Shown here piece by piece: positions 26,603 through 34,702 of a stretch of DNA of 64,000 nt (the stretch's first letter is position 1; every line of letters starts with the position of its first letter). The position numbers and the translations under genes were made by a program. This stretch comes from UBA6115 sp050952935 (GTDB lineage Bacteria > Bacillota > Clostridia > Christensenellales > Aristaeellaceae), in contig JBMNLS010000001.1 of assembly GCA_050952935.1 (NCBI GenBank), positions 434,001 through 498,000 on the forward strand. The letters are read 5' to 3'. Below the pieces are notes generated by a model. The model had not been told where the DNA came from and did not search any database. It worked only from the letters and a program-made list of their open reading frames with translations.

Positions 26603-27780
26603 CCGGGCGGCTTCAGGCCGCGCAGCAAAGCCTTCAGCCCCGGCCGGGCTACTTGCCCGCCCTGGACGGCCTCAGGTGGCTGATGGTGTTTTCAGTCGCC
26701 TGCTTCCACTACTGGCAGCATAGCTGGTGGACGCCAGAGATCGCTTTGGGGAGCCGCGCCATCAGCCTGGATCCCTGGCTGCGCACCGGCTATATCTGGG
26801 TGGATGGGATGCTGCTGTTAAGCGGCTTTTTGTTGTTTTTGCCTCATGCGCTAAGCCGTGTGGAAGGTGGTGAACAGCCCGGCTTTGCGGGCTTTTACAG
26901 GCGGCGCTTTGCGCGGATCGTGCCCACCTACCTGCTGAACCTGCTGGTGGTGCTCCTGGTGGTGGCCATTCCCGAAAAACACTATGCCACCTTCTGGCAG
27001 GGCGCGCGGGATGTGCTGGCCCACCTCACCTTCACTCATCCTTTCTTTAGTTTTTCCAACCTGTTTACCCCGCTGAACGGCGTTTTATGGACGCTTGGGG
27101 TGGAGGTGCAGTTTTACCTGATCTTCCCCCTGGTGGCGCGCGCCTTTTGGAAAAAGCCGCTGCTGACCTACGCCGGGGCGCTGGCCATCGGCTTTGGCTA
27201 CCGGGCCTATGCGCTCAACCAGCCTGATACCGCCATGCTGGTGAACCAACTGCCAGCCTTTATGGATGTGTACCTCAACGGCTTTATGGCCGCCTGGGCC
27301 TATGCCTGGCTGCGCAAAAACCTGGCGGACAACAGGCTGATCCGGATTTTGATCACCCTGGCTACCCTGCTGTGCTTGGCGCTTATCGGGAGGCTTCTGC
27401 TGAATCAGGGCTATGAAGACGGCATCACGGGGCTGCGGGCGGGGCAGATGATCAGGCGTTTTCCGCTGTCGGCGCTGCTGTCCCTGGTGTTCCTGGGGGT
27501 ATCCCTGGGGCTGGAGACAGTCAGGAAATTTCTGGGAAATCGGGTGTTCCGTTTTTTAGCGGGTATTTCCTTCCAGTTTTACATGTGGCACCAGGTGGTG
27601 GCGATGCAAATGCGCCGATGGGGCATCCCCCAAAGCAGCTATTCCTCTCCCCACATGGCCGGGGACAGAGCCTGGCAGGTGCCCTTTGTGCTGCTGGCCT
27701 TTGGCATCAGCCTTTTGATATCCATTGTGGTTACCTTCGGGGCGGAACGCCCTCTGGCCCGGAAAATCAACCTGAAATAA
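26599..27780 (+). CDS. Acyltransferase 3 family membrane protein
   Basis: 393 residues with about ten membrane helices, of the OafA/YrhL type. Typical sites are LDGLRWLMVFSVACFHYW (with the catalytic His in the first helix), FYRRRFARIVPTYLLN and WTLGVEVQFYLIFPL. Members add acetyl or other acyl groups to surface polysaccharides or peptidoglycan. It is coupled to the TPR protein gene by an ATGA overlap, which hints at a joint cell-surface role. Acceptor unknown. Confidence 0.85.
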   Translation: MTGRLQAAQQSLQPRPGYLPALDGLRWLMVFSVACFHYWQHSWWTPEIALGSRAISLDPWLRTGYIWVDGMLLLSGFLLFLPHALSRVEGGEQPGFAGFYRRRFARIVPTYLLNLLVVLLVVAIPEKHYATFWQGARDVLAHLTFTHPFFSFSNLFTPLNGVLWTLGVEVQFYLIFPLVARAFWKKPLLTYAGALAIGFGYRAYALNQPDTAMLVNQLPAFMDVYLNGFMAAWAYAWLRKNLADNRLIRILITLATLLCLALIGRLLLNQGYEDGITGLRAGQMIRRFPLSALLSLVFLGVSLGLETVRKFLGNRVFRFLAGISFQFYMWHQVVAMQMRRWGIPQSSYSSPHMAGDRAWQVPFVLLAFGISLLISIVVTFGAERPLARKINLK

Positions 27781-27798
27781 TTACAAGGAGAACAATAA

Positions 27799-28917
27799 AT
27801 GAGAGACCCCCGCGTTGAGAAGCTGGCCCAAACCCTGGTGCGCTATTCCTGCAAGGTGAAGCCCAGAGAAAAGGTGTGGATTGACCTGAGCGACACCGGC
27901 CCTGAAATAGGCGAGGCCCTGGCTCAGGAGGTGTTTTTGTCAGGGGGCCTGCCCATCATCCGCCTGCAGGACACCCGGATTTTAAGACGGCTTCAGATGG
28001 GCTATACGGAGGAGCATCTGAGCTTTTTGGGCCGTGAAGACGCGGGCCTGATGGCGCAGTGCGCCTGCTATATCGGGGTCAGGGGAGGGTTTAACGCCTT
28101 TGAAAACGCCGATGTGCCGGAGGAACAGAAGCGCCTTTACAGTCGCACCTATGCCCGCATGGTGCACGCGGAGATCAGGGTGCCCCAAACCCGTTGGGTG
28201 GTGCTGCGCTACCCCACCCCTGGCATGGCGCAAATGGCCAAGATGTCAACCGCCGCCTTTGAGGATTATTTCTTTGAGGTGTGTACCATGAACTATGCCA
28301 GGATGAGCAAGGCCATGGACGCCCTGGTGGCCCTGATGGACAAAACCGACCGGGTGCGCCTGACCGGACAGGGCACCGACCTGCGCTTTTCCATCAGGGG
28401 GATCCCTGCCATCAAGTGCGCAGGGGAACTGAACATCCCCGATGGCGAGGTGTTCACCGCCCCGGTGAGGGATTCGGTGGAGGGTACCATCGTCTTTAAC
28501 ACCCCTTCGCTTTATCAGGGTGTCACCCACGAGGGCATCACCTTCACCTTTGAAAAGGGCAGGATCGTGCAGGCCACAGGCAGCGACACGAAGCTGCTCA
28601 ACCAAATCCTGGACAGCGACGAGGGGGCCAGGTACATTGGCGAGTTTGCCATTGGCGTCAACCCCTACATCACCACCCCCATGCAGGACACCTTGTTTGA
28701 CGAGAAGATCGCCGGCTCCTTCCACTTCACCCCCGGGCGCTGCTATGCCGAGGCGCCCAACGGCAATGATTCGGTGATCCACTGGGATCTGGTGATGATC
28801 CAAACCCCTGAATACGGCGGCGGGGAGATGTATTTTGATGATGTGCTGATCAGGCGTGACGGGCTGTTTGTGCTGGAGGAGCTGAAACCCCTCAACCCGG
28901 AGAACCTGAAAGGGTGA
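27799..28917 (+). CDS. M29-family metallo-aminopeptidase
   Basis: 372 residues, AmpS/AmpT-like. Family features are the start VEKLAQTLVRYSCKVKPREK, FEDYFFEVCTMNYARMSKAM, GEFAIGVNP and the metal-site region SFHFTPGRCYAEAPNGNDS followed by IHWDL. It removes N-terminal amino acids from peptides in the cytoplasm using two metal ions. AAGGAG precedes ATG. The HemW gene begins inside its stop codon. Confidence 0.88.
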   Translation: MRDPRVEKLAQTLVRYSCKVKPREKVWIDLSDTGPEIGEALAQEVFLSGGLPIIRLQDTRILRRLQMGYTEEHLSFLGREDAGLMAQCACYIGVRGGFNAFENADVPEEQKRLYSRTYARMVHAEIRVPQTRWVVLRYPTPGMAQMAKMSTAAFEDYFFEVCTMNYARMSKAMDALVALMDKTDRVRLTGQGTDLRFSIRGIPAIKCAGELNIPDGEVFTAPVRDSVEGTIVFNTPSLYQGVTHEGITFTFEKGRIVQATGSDTKLLNQILDSDEGARYIGEFAIGVNPYITTPMQDTLFDEKIAGSFHFTPGRCYAEAPNGNDSVIHWDLVMIQTPEYGGGEMYFDDVLIRRDGLFVLEELKPLNPENLKG

Positions 28918-30035
28918 GCCGGCCTTTGGGGCTGTATGTGCACATCCCCTTTTGCCTGAGGAAGTGCGCTTATTGCGACTTTCCCTCCTACCCTGATTTG
29001 CTGGATCAGCGGGAAGCCTACACCCGGGCCCTGATCCGGGAGATTGAAAGCCGGGGAGAGCGGCTGGGACACCCCGGCGCCGATACCCTGTTTATCGGCG
29101 GGGGCACCCCCAGCCTGATGGCCCCCGCCCAAATGGCGGACATCCTGAAGGCGCTTCAGGCCGTCTTCCCCTGGGATGAGAACATGGAAGCCACCTGCGA
29201 GGCCAACCCGGAGACGCTGACCCCTGATTTTCTGGCGGCGCTTATGGCTGGTGGCATCAACCGCTTATCCCTGGGCGCTCAGGCCAGCCAGCCCCATTTG
29301 CTCCGGGCGATCGGCCGGGGGCACAGCTGGGAGCAGGTCATTTCCGGGGTCCGGATGGCAAGGGGAGCGGGCATCCCCAACATCAATCTGGATGTGATGA
29401 TGGGCCTGCCAGGGCAGACGGTGCAGGACATGGCCCAGACCATGGAGGCGGCCCTTGATTTGTCGCCTGAGCACCTCTCCTGCTACAGCCTGATCCTGGA
29501 GGAGGGCACCCCGCTGTTTGACCGGGTGGCGGCCGAGGCGGTGAGCCTGCCGGATGAGGACAGCCTGCTTCTCATGGAGGCGCTGGTGAAAGAAAAGCTA
29601 ACGGAGGCGGGCTATCATCACTATGAGGTGAGCAACTTCGCCAGGCCCGGCCATGAATGTCGGCACAACCTGAACTGCTGGCAGTATGAGGACTATCTGG
29701 GCTTTGGGGCTGCGGCGGCGGGGTTTTATCATGGCATCAGGCGGAAAAACCCGGCAAGCCTGGCGGACTATTTGAACGGAGATCCCCCTGAGGAAAACCG
29801 GGTGAGTCCTGAGGAATCCCGGTTTGAGCAGGTGATGCTGGGGCTCAGGGTGACGGCGGGCCTGGAGGCAGCGGCCTTTGAAAAGCGCCAGGGCATGACG
29901 TTAATGGAGGCTTTTGGCAGGCCAATCAGCAAGCATCTATCAGGCGGTTTGCTTGCCTGGGGGGGAGGCAAACTGCGCCTCACCGGGCAGGGGGAAGACC
30001 TGATGAACCGGGTTTTGGTGGATTTTCTGCCATAA
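28914..30035 (+). CDS. hemW: Radical SAM heme chaperone HemW
   Basis: 373 residues. The N terminus LYVHIPFCLRKCAYCDFPSY carries CxxxCxxC plus the Phe typical of HemW/HemN, followed by FIGGGTPSL, the ExNP-like CEANPETLTP, and the C-terminal HemN domain. HemW passes heme to target proteins; it is often misnamed coproporphyrinogen III oxidase. GTG start overlaps the aminopeptidase stop. Confidence 0.9.
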   Translation: MSRPLGLYVHIPFCLRKCAYCDFPSYPDLLDQREAYTRALIREIESRGERLGHPGADTLFIGGGTPSLMAPAQMADILKALQAVFPWDENMEATCEANPETLTPDFLAALMAGGINRLSLGAQASQPHLLRAIGRGHSWEQVISGVRMARGAGIPNINLDVMMGLPGQTVQDMAQTMEAALDLSPEHLSCYSLILEEGTPLFDRVAAEAVSLPDEDSLLLMEALVKEKLTEAGYHHYEVSNFARPGHECRHNLNCWQYEDYLGFGAAAAGFYHGIRRKNPASLADYLNGDPPEENRVSPEESRFEQVMLGLRVTAGLEAAAFEKRQGMTLMEAFGRPISKHLSGGLLAWGGGKLRLTGQGEDLMNRVLVDFLP

Positions 30036-30072
30036 ATTTTCGATTTTGGATGAAATAAGCCGCCCGGTGCGT

Positions 30073-30078
30073 TATAAT
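30073..30078 (+). promoter_or_regulatory. Possible -10 box for the SH3-repeat gene
   Basis: TATAAT lies 37 bases before the SH3 gene start, in the 80-bp gap after hemW. The -35 region at proper spacing is poor, so this is a weak or activated promoter at best. Confidence 0.4.
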
Positions 30079-30115
30079 AGTGAAAAGACAGTAAAAGGCT
30101 TAGGAGGAACACCTG

Positions 30116-31291
30116 ATGAAACAGCGCTTGACAGCTGCGATGATGGCCATCCTGCTGGCTCTGGCCCTGCTCCCCATGGGCGTTCAGGCCGCGGGCAGCT
30201 ATGCCACGGTCATCAACACCAGCCGGCTGAATGTCCGCTCCGGCCCTGGCATGGAGTACCCCATCGTCGGCTTTGCGCCCCGGGGCGAATGGGTGGAGAT
30301 CAACGCCTCCACCGGCGTCTGGTATCAGGGGCGGGTGGTGTCTACCGGGATTTCAGGCTATATGAATGGGAACTATCTGAGCTTTTCAGGCGGTGGCGGG
30401 GGCACGCCCGGCAGCCAGGCCGTGGTGAACAACCCAGTGCCCTCCCAGTTTTTGAACCTCAGGCAGTATCCCTCCTATTCAGCGCCGGTATTGGGCATTT
30501 ACTACAACGGCGCCGTGGCCACGGTGATCAGCAGCGCTGACGGCTGGTATTATGTGGAAATCGACGGCCAGCGGGGCTATTTCCGGGGAGAGTTCCTAAG
30601 CTTTACCGGTGGAGGTGGCGGAGGCGGTGGGGGCGGCGCGCCCGGCAGCACCGCCACCGTGCACAGCTCAAACGGTGGCAGGGTCAACCTGCGCTCCGGC
30701 CCCGGCTATGACTACAACGTCATCGGTTCCTTCGCGCCCGGAACCGTGGTCACCGTTTACTCGCGGGAGGGACGCTTTTGGTTTGTGAGCGCCCACGGGG
30801 CCTCCGGCTATATGGACCGGAACTTCCTGAGGGACGGCTCCATCCCCTATCCCCCCAGCCCGCCCGGCCCCGCCCCCATCCCGGGCACCACCAACGCCAT
30901 CGTTACCCCGCGCAAGGGCAGCCTGAACCTCAGGGAGCAGGCTTCCACCTCCAGCCGCGTGGTGGGCTCCTATCCCGGCAACACGGCGGTGAACGTCACC
31001 AAGCAGGGTCTCACCTGGTGCCGGGTGTCCATCCCCTCAGCGGGTACCTCCGGCTATATGATGACCCGCTACCTTACCCTTTATGGCCTTCCGGCGGTGC
31101 CCACCCTTCGGGTGCGCCATCCCCAGCGTTCCTATGTGAACCTGCGCACCAGCCCCAGCCAGGCCTATGGCAATGTCACCCTCAGGGTGCCCCACGGCAG
31201 CACGGTAACGGTGCTGACACCCGGCGGCGAATGGACCCAGGTGAGATATGAGGGCCGGACGGGGTATATGATGAGTCATTTCCTGAAATAA
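30116..31291 (+). CDS. Secreted protein with five bacterial SH3 domains
   Basis: 391 residues: a signal peptide (about 1-23) and five SH3b units near residues 28-84, 103-160, 178-232, 260-318 and 330-391, each with a version of LNVRSGPGMEYPIVG and a closing GYM or GYF. The first three are joined by glycine-rich linkers, one with ten consecutive Gly; a Pro-rich linker precedes the fourth. SH3b repeats usually bind peptidoglycan. No enzyme domain is present, so it is probably a wall-binding or structural protein. AGGAGG precedes ATG. Confidence 0.85.
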   Translation: MKQRLTAAMMAILLALALLPMGVQAAGSYATVINTSRLNVRSGPGMEYPIVGFAPRGEWVEINASTGVWYQGRVVSTGISGYMNGNYLSFSGGGGGTPGSQAVVNNPVPSQFLNLRQYPSYSAPVLGIYYNGAVATVISSADGWYYVEIDGQRGYFRGEFLSFTGGGGGGGGGGAPGSTATVHSSNGGRVNLRSGPGYDYNVIGSFAPGTVVTVYSREGRFWFVSAHGASGYMDRNFLRDGSIPYPPSPPGPAPIPGTTNAIVTPRKGSLNLREQASTSSRVVGSYPGNTAVNVTKQGLTWCRVSIPSAGTSGYMMTRYLTLYGLPAVPTLRVRHPQRSYVNLRTSPSQAYGNVTLRVPHGSTVTVLTPGGEWTQVRYEGRTGYMMSHFLK

Positions 31292-31509
31292 GGGGGATGG
31301 ATCAGAACATCATTCTGACCATCCATAACAAAAAGGTGTCGCCAGCATCCTGCGGGTGAACCCGCAAGCGGTTGGTGTATCTTTTTTGTCTAGTTACAAC
31401 ACTGGGTGTGACGTCGATTTTCTATGCATGGATTCGAACGGAATAAATCACGCTGCCGCCTTTTTCCGGCTGCGTCTGGCAATAATCACTGCGACAAGGA
31501 AGAACAAGC
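31292..31509 (+). other. Structured intergenic region upstream of malQ
   Basis: A 12-bp stem with one bulge (GGATGG-a-TCAGAA / TTCTGA-CCATCC, 31295-31324) lacks a T-run. A second hairpin TGCGGGT-ga-ACCCGCA (31351-31366) is followed 15 bases later by six T (31382-31387). A third possible stem ACGC-GCCG / CGGC-GCGT lies near 31450-31475. No gene is seen. It could hold a terminator for the SH3 gene plus a malQ leader. Confidence 0.4.
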
Positions 31510-33024
31510 ATGCGTCAAAGCGGAATTCTTTTGCACCTCACCTCCCTCCCCTCGCCTGAGGGCGTCGGCACCATGGGCGCTGAAGCCCGCAAGTTTGTGG
31601 ATTTTTTATCCAAAGCCGGCATGTCCATCTGGCAGACATTGCCCATTTCACCCACCGGCTACGCGGAATCCCCCTATCAGAGCTTTTCTACCTTTGCCGG
31701 AAACCCCCTGTTGATCGACCTGCGCGCCCTGGTGCGGGAGCGCGTTTTGCCTCCCTTTGAGCATCAGGAGCTGGGGAAGGATCCCGAGCGGGTGGATTTC
31801 ACGAAGGTCATCCCGTTTAAGCGCGCCAAGCTCAAGGAGGCTTTCCGCCACGCCGGAAAAAAGCTGTCTGGGAAGGTGGCCCGGTTCCGGGAGGAAAATG
31901 CCTGGTGGGTTGATGACTATGCTCTCTTTATGGCGCTCAAGGAGCATTTTGGCGGCATCTCCTGGCAGGATTGGCCGGATGAAGCCATCCGCATGCGCCG
32001 GGCAGCCGCCCTCAGGGACTATCAGACGCTGCTGAAGGCCCAAGTAGAGGAGCATGTCTTCATCCAATACCTGTTCTTCAGCCAGTGGCATAAGCTGAAG
32101 GACTATGCCAATGATAAGGGCATCCTGCTTTTTGGCGATATGCCCATCTATGTGGCGGAGGATTCCGCCGACGCCTGGGCCAACCCTCATATCTTCCAGC
32201 TGGATTCCCACCGCCGCCCCACCCATGTGGCGGGCGTTCCGCCTGATTATTTCTCCCGGGACGGCCAGCGCTGGGGCAACCCGCTGTATGACTGGGCGGC
32301 CCTTGCCCGTACGGATTATGACTGGTGGATCAGGCGGCTTAAGTGGATGGAGCGGATTTTTGACATCACCCGCATCGATCACTTCATCGGCTTTGCCAAC
32401 TACTATGCCGTGCCCGCCCAGGAAAAAACCGCCCGAAACGGCGTCTGGCATCTGGGGCCCGGCCGGCGTTTCTTTGAGGTGGTGAAGCGCGAGCTGCCCG
32501 ATATGCGCATTGTGGCGGAGGATCTGGGCGCGGTGAATGAGCGGGTGCGCAAGCTCATGGACTTCTGCGGCTACCCCGGCATGAAGGTGCTGACCTTCGC
32601 CTTTTCCGGCGACCCCCACAACGAACACCTGATCAAATACCACCACCCCAACACCGTGGCCTACACCGGCACCCATGACAACAACACTCTGCTGGGCTGG
32701 TGGACCCGTGCCAGCCAGCTGGAGCGCAACAGCGCGCTTTTATCGCTCAACATCCGGCATGATGAGGATGTGCTGACCGCCATCATTGAGCGCGCCTTAA
32801 AAAGCCCGGCCAATACCGCCATCATCCCCATGCAGGACATTCTACGCCTGCCGGAGGAGGCCCGCATGAACCTGCCCGGCACCATCGGCAAAAACTGGCT
32901 TTGGCGCATGAAGCCCGGCGCCATCAGCCCCCAGCTGGCCAGGCAGCTGCGCCAGATGAACGAAGATGCCGGCAGGCTGAATGAACCGAGGGAAGCAACA
33001 GCCAATCAGCCATGCTCTGTTTAA
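31510..33024 (+). CDS. malQ: 4-alpha-glucanotransferase
   Basis: Amylomaltase of 504 residues (GH77) that transfers alpha-1,4-glucan segments during maltodextrin or glycogen use. Visible are SGILLHLTSLPS, WQTLPISPTGYAESPYQ, catalytic Asp in ITRIDHFIGF, catalytic Glu in RIVAEDLGAVN and Asp in YTGTHDNNT. ATG 31510 has a weak AAGGAAG site. No other glycogen genes are adjacent; the gene seems to be alone. Confidence 0.95.
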   Translation: MRQSGILLHLTSLPSPEGVGTMGAEARKFVDFLSKAGMSIWQTLPISPTGYAESPYQSFSTFAGNPLLIDLRALVRERVLPPFEHQELGKDPERVDFTKVIPFKRAKLKEAFRHAGKKLSGKVARFREENAWWVDDYALFMALKEHFGGISWQDWPDEAIRMRRAAALRDYQTLLKAQVEEHVFIQYLFFSQWHKLKDYANDKGILLFGDMPIYVAEDSADAWANPHIFQLDSHRRPTHVAGVPPDYFSRDGQRWGNPLYDWAALARTDYDWWIRRLKWMERIFDITRIDHFIGFANYYAVPAQEKTARNGVWHLGPGRRFFEVVKRELPDMRIVAEDLGAVNERVRKLMDFCGYPGMKVLTFAFSGDPHNEHLIKYHHPNTVAYTGTHDNNTLLGWWTRASQLERNSALLSLNIRHDEDVLTAIIERALKSPANTAIIPMQDILRLPEEARMNLPGTIGKNWLWRMKPGAISPQLARQLRQMNEDAGRLNEPREATANQPCSV

Positions 33025-33083
33025 GGTTTTTTGGCAGCCGAAAGCCCTTTTTTTACATGAAAAAACTGTGTTGATTTCAGCGC

Positions 33084-33113
33084 TTGACATTCTGCCGTCA
33101 AAGGCGTTGTAAT
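33084..33113 (+). promoter_or_regulatory. Promoter of the thiolase gene
   Basis: -35 TTGACA (33084-33089), 18-base spacer, -10 TGTAAT (33108-33113), about 70 bases ahead of the start codon. Confidence 0.7.
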
Positions 33114-33182
33114 ATGATAGGAGTGTTAGCGGCTCCATTCACTGGGAGCCCGTTTCAAAGCACGAACAAAAAGGAGGAAATC

Positions 33183-34388
33183 ATGGGAAAAGTATACATC
33201 GTGGCAGGCCGGCGGACGGCCATCGGTTCCTTTATGGGCTCGCTCAGCGAGGTGCATCCGGCGGACATGGGCGCCAAAGTGGTCAAGGCTGTGCTGGCCG
33301 ACGCCAAGGTCAAGCCTGAGCAGGTGGATGAGCTGATTTGTGGCAATATCCTCTGCGCCGGCCTGGGTCAGGGTGTGGGGCGCCAGATTGCCGTCAAGGC
33401 CGGCATCCCGGTGGAGGTGTGCGCCTACTCGCTGAACATGATTTGCGGCTCAGGCATGAAGGCTGTGCTCAACGGCGTGGGCAGCATCCTCAATGGCGAC
33501 GCGGATATCATTGTGGCCGGCGGGGTGGAAAACATGTCTGCCGCTCCCTATCTGTTGCCTGCCGGCACCCGCAAGGGCATCAGAATGGGCAGCTATCAGG
33601 TGGAAGACCATATGATCAAAGACGCACTGACAGATGTCTTTAATAACTACCACATGGGCATCACGGCGGAGAATGTTGCCGAAAAGCATGGCATCACCCG
33701 TGAGCAGCAGGATACCTTTGCCTATGACAGCCAGCAAAAAGCGATCAAAGCGGTGGATGAGGGCGCCTTTGATGAGGAGATCGTGCCGATTACCGTCAAG
33801 GTCAAACGTGAGGAAGTGGAATTCAAACGCGACGAGTTCCCCAACCGCGGCACCAGCCCGGAAAAGCTGGCCAAACTGCGCCCCGCCTTTAAAAAGGACG
33901 GCACGGTAACAGCCGGCAGTTCCTCAGGCATCAACGATGGCGCAAGCTTCGTGCTGCTGGCAAGTGAGAAGGCCGTCAACGAACTGGGCCTTAAGCCCAT
34001 GGCCGAGATCATCTCGGTAGGCCAGGGCGGCGTTGATCCCGCCGTGATGGGCCTGGGCCCGGTGCCCGCCATCCGGAAAGCCCTGAAAAAGGCCGGGATG
34101 AAGCTGGAGGATATGGAGCTCATTGAGCTTAACGAAGCGTTTGCGGCGCAGTCTCTGGGCGTTGTGCGCGAGCTGAGCCAGGAACATGGGATGACTGAGG
34201 ATGCCATCAAGGCCAAGACCAACCTGTTTGGCGGCGCCATCGCGCTGGGCCACCCGGTGGGCGCGTCGGGCAACCGCATCCTGGTGACCCTGCTGTATGG
34301 GCTCAAACGCCTCAACAAGACCATCGGCCTCGCCTCGCTTTGCATCGGCGGCGGCATGGGCACGGCGATTATCGTTAAGCGGTTATAA
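33183..34388 (+). CDS. Acetyl-CoA C-acetyltransferase (thiolase)
   Basis: 401 residues. Joins two acetyl-CoA into acetoacetyl-CoA, the entry step to butyrate or related fermentation, or runs in reverse. Active-site Cys is in NMICGSGMKAV, and the C-terminal LNEAFAAQS, GGAIALGHPVGASG and CIGGGMGTA hold the His and second Cys. AAGGAGG lies before ATG 33183; a longer frame from 33084 starts inside the promoter. None of the usual partners (hbd, crt, bcd) is adjacent. Confidence 0.94.
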   Translation: MGKVYIVAGRRTAIGSFMGSLSEVHPADMGAKVVKAVLADAKVKPEQVDELICGNILCAGLGQGVGRQIAVKAGIPVEVCAYSLNMICGSGMKAVLNGVGSILNGDADIIVAGGVENMSAAPYLLPAGTRKGIRMGSYQVEDHMIKDALTDVFNNYHMGITAENVAEKHGITREQQDTFAYDSQQKAIKAVDEGAFDEEIVPITVKVKREEVEFKRDEFPNRGTSPEKLAKLRPAFKKDGTVTAGSSSGINDGASFVLLASEKAVNELGLKPMAEIISVGQGGVDPAVMGLGPVPAIRKALKKAGMKLEDMELIELNEAFAAQSLGVVRELSQEHGMTEDAIKAKTNLFGGAIALGHPVGASGNRILVTLLYGLKRLNKTIGLASLCIGGGMGTAIIVKRL

Positions 34389-34404
34389 GGTTTCTATAAC
34401 AAGG

Positions 34405-34433
34405 CCCCGGTCTGCCTGGCCGGGGTATTTTTT
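34405..34433 (+). terminator. Terminator of the thiolase gene
   Basis: CCCCGG / CCGGGG stem with a 9-nt loop, then TATTTTTT, 17 bases after the stop codon. Confidence 0.85.
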
Positions 34434-34463
34434 ATACTGACGCGATCATCCGCCGGAAATCAG

Positions 34464-34493
34464 TTGACAGCCTAAGCGGGGAAGGGTTACAAT
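34464..34493 (+). promoter_or_regulatory. Promoter of the first mgtE leader
   Basis: -35 TTGACA (34464-34469), 18-base spacer, -10 TACAAT (34488-34493). Transcription would start near 34500, leaving a 5' leader of about 200 bases. The second mgtE promoter has the same layout. Confidence 0.8.
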
Positions 34494-34499
34494 GACAGG

Positions 34500-34664
34500 G
34501 AAATACAATGAAGGAGGTGGCGAAAGATGGGCGACGGCGTCCGATGCCAGGCAAACGAAGACGTTCCACGAAGTCGGCGCGTTCCCATAGCGCTGCCTGA
34601 ATAGTTTTCCTTACCTGCATCAGTAAGTCGCCGGCACTTGCTCCTTTTGGCAAAGTGCTTTTTT
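34500..34664 (+). promoter_or_regulatory. Structured leader RNA with terminator, mgtE copy 1
   Basis: Candidate riboswitch or attenuator. The core 34513-34575 has GGAGGtgGCGA, GATGCCAGGCA (34543-34553), GAAGACG (34557-34563) and CCACGAAGTC (34566-34575). A closing stem pairs GGTGGCG (34516-34522) with CGCTGCC (34591-34597). An intrinsic terminator follows (GCACTT-GC / GGC-a-AAGTGC, 34634-34658, then six T), just before the ribosome binding site. The same elements in the same order and almost the same spacing precede the second mgtE gene. It does not match the M-box (ykoK) sequence that I know. Confidence 0.7.
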
Positions 34665-34702
34665 CACTTGTGTGCAATCAAGTAAATGGAGGTGATTTAA
34701 CG

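Noticed and set aside
31351..31370. GCGGGTGAACCCGC looks a little like the T-box antiterminator motif
   Set aside because: The 14-nt T-box consensus is not matched, and no specifier stem is present; malQ is also not a T-box target.
31430..31445. A GGATTCGAACGG string that resembles a reverse-strand tRNA T-arm
   Set aside because: The flanking bases do not form a T-stem, and no anticodon arm, D-arm or acceptor stem can be built around it.
33030..33055. Terminator after malQ (GGCAGCCGAAAGCC then seven T)
   Set aside because: The stem is only 3 bp, so a functional terminator cannot be claimed despite the T-run.
34500..34664. M-box (ykoK) magnesium riboswitch before mgtE
   Set aside because: The conserved GTTAGGTGAGGCTCC-type start and the following M-box blocks are absent from both leaders; the shared core is different.
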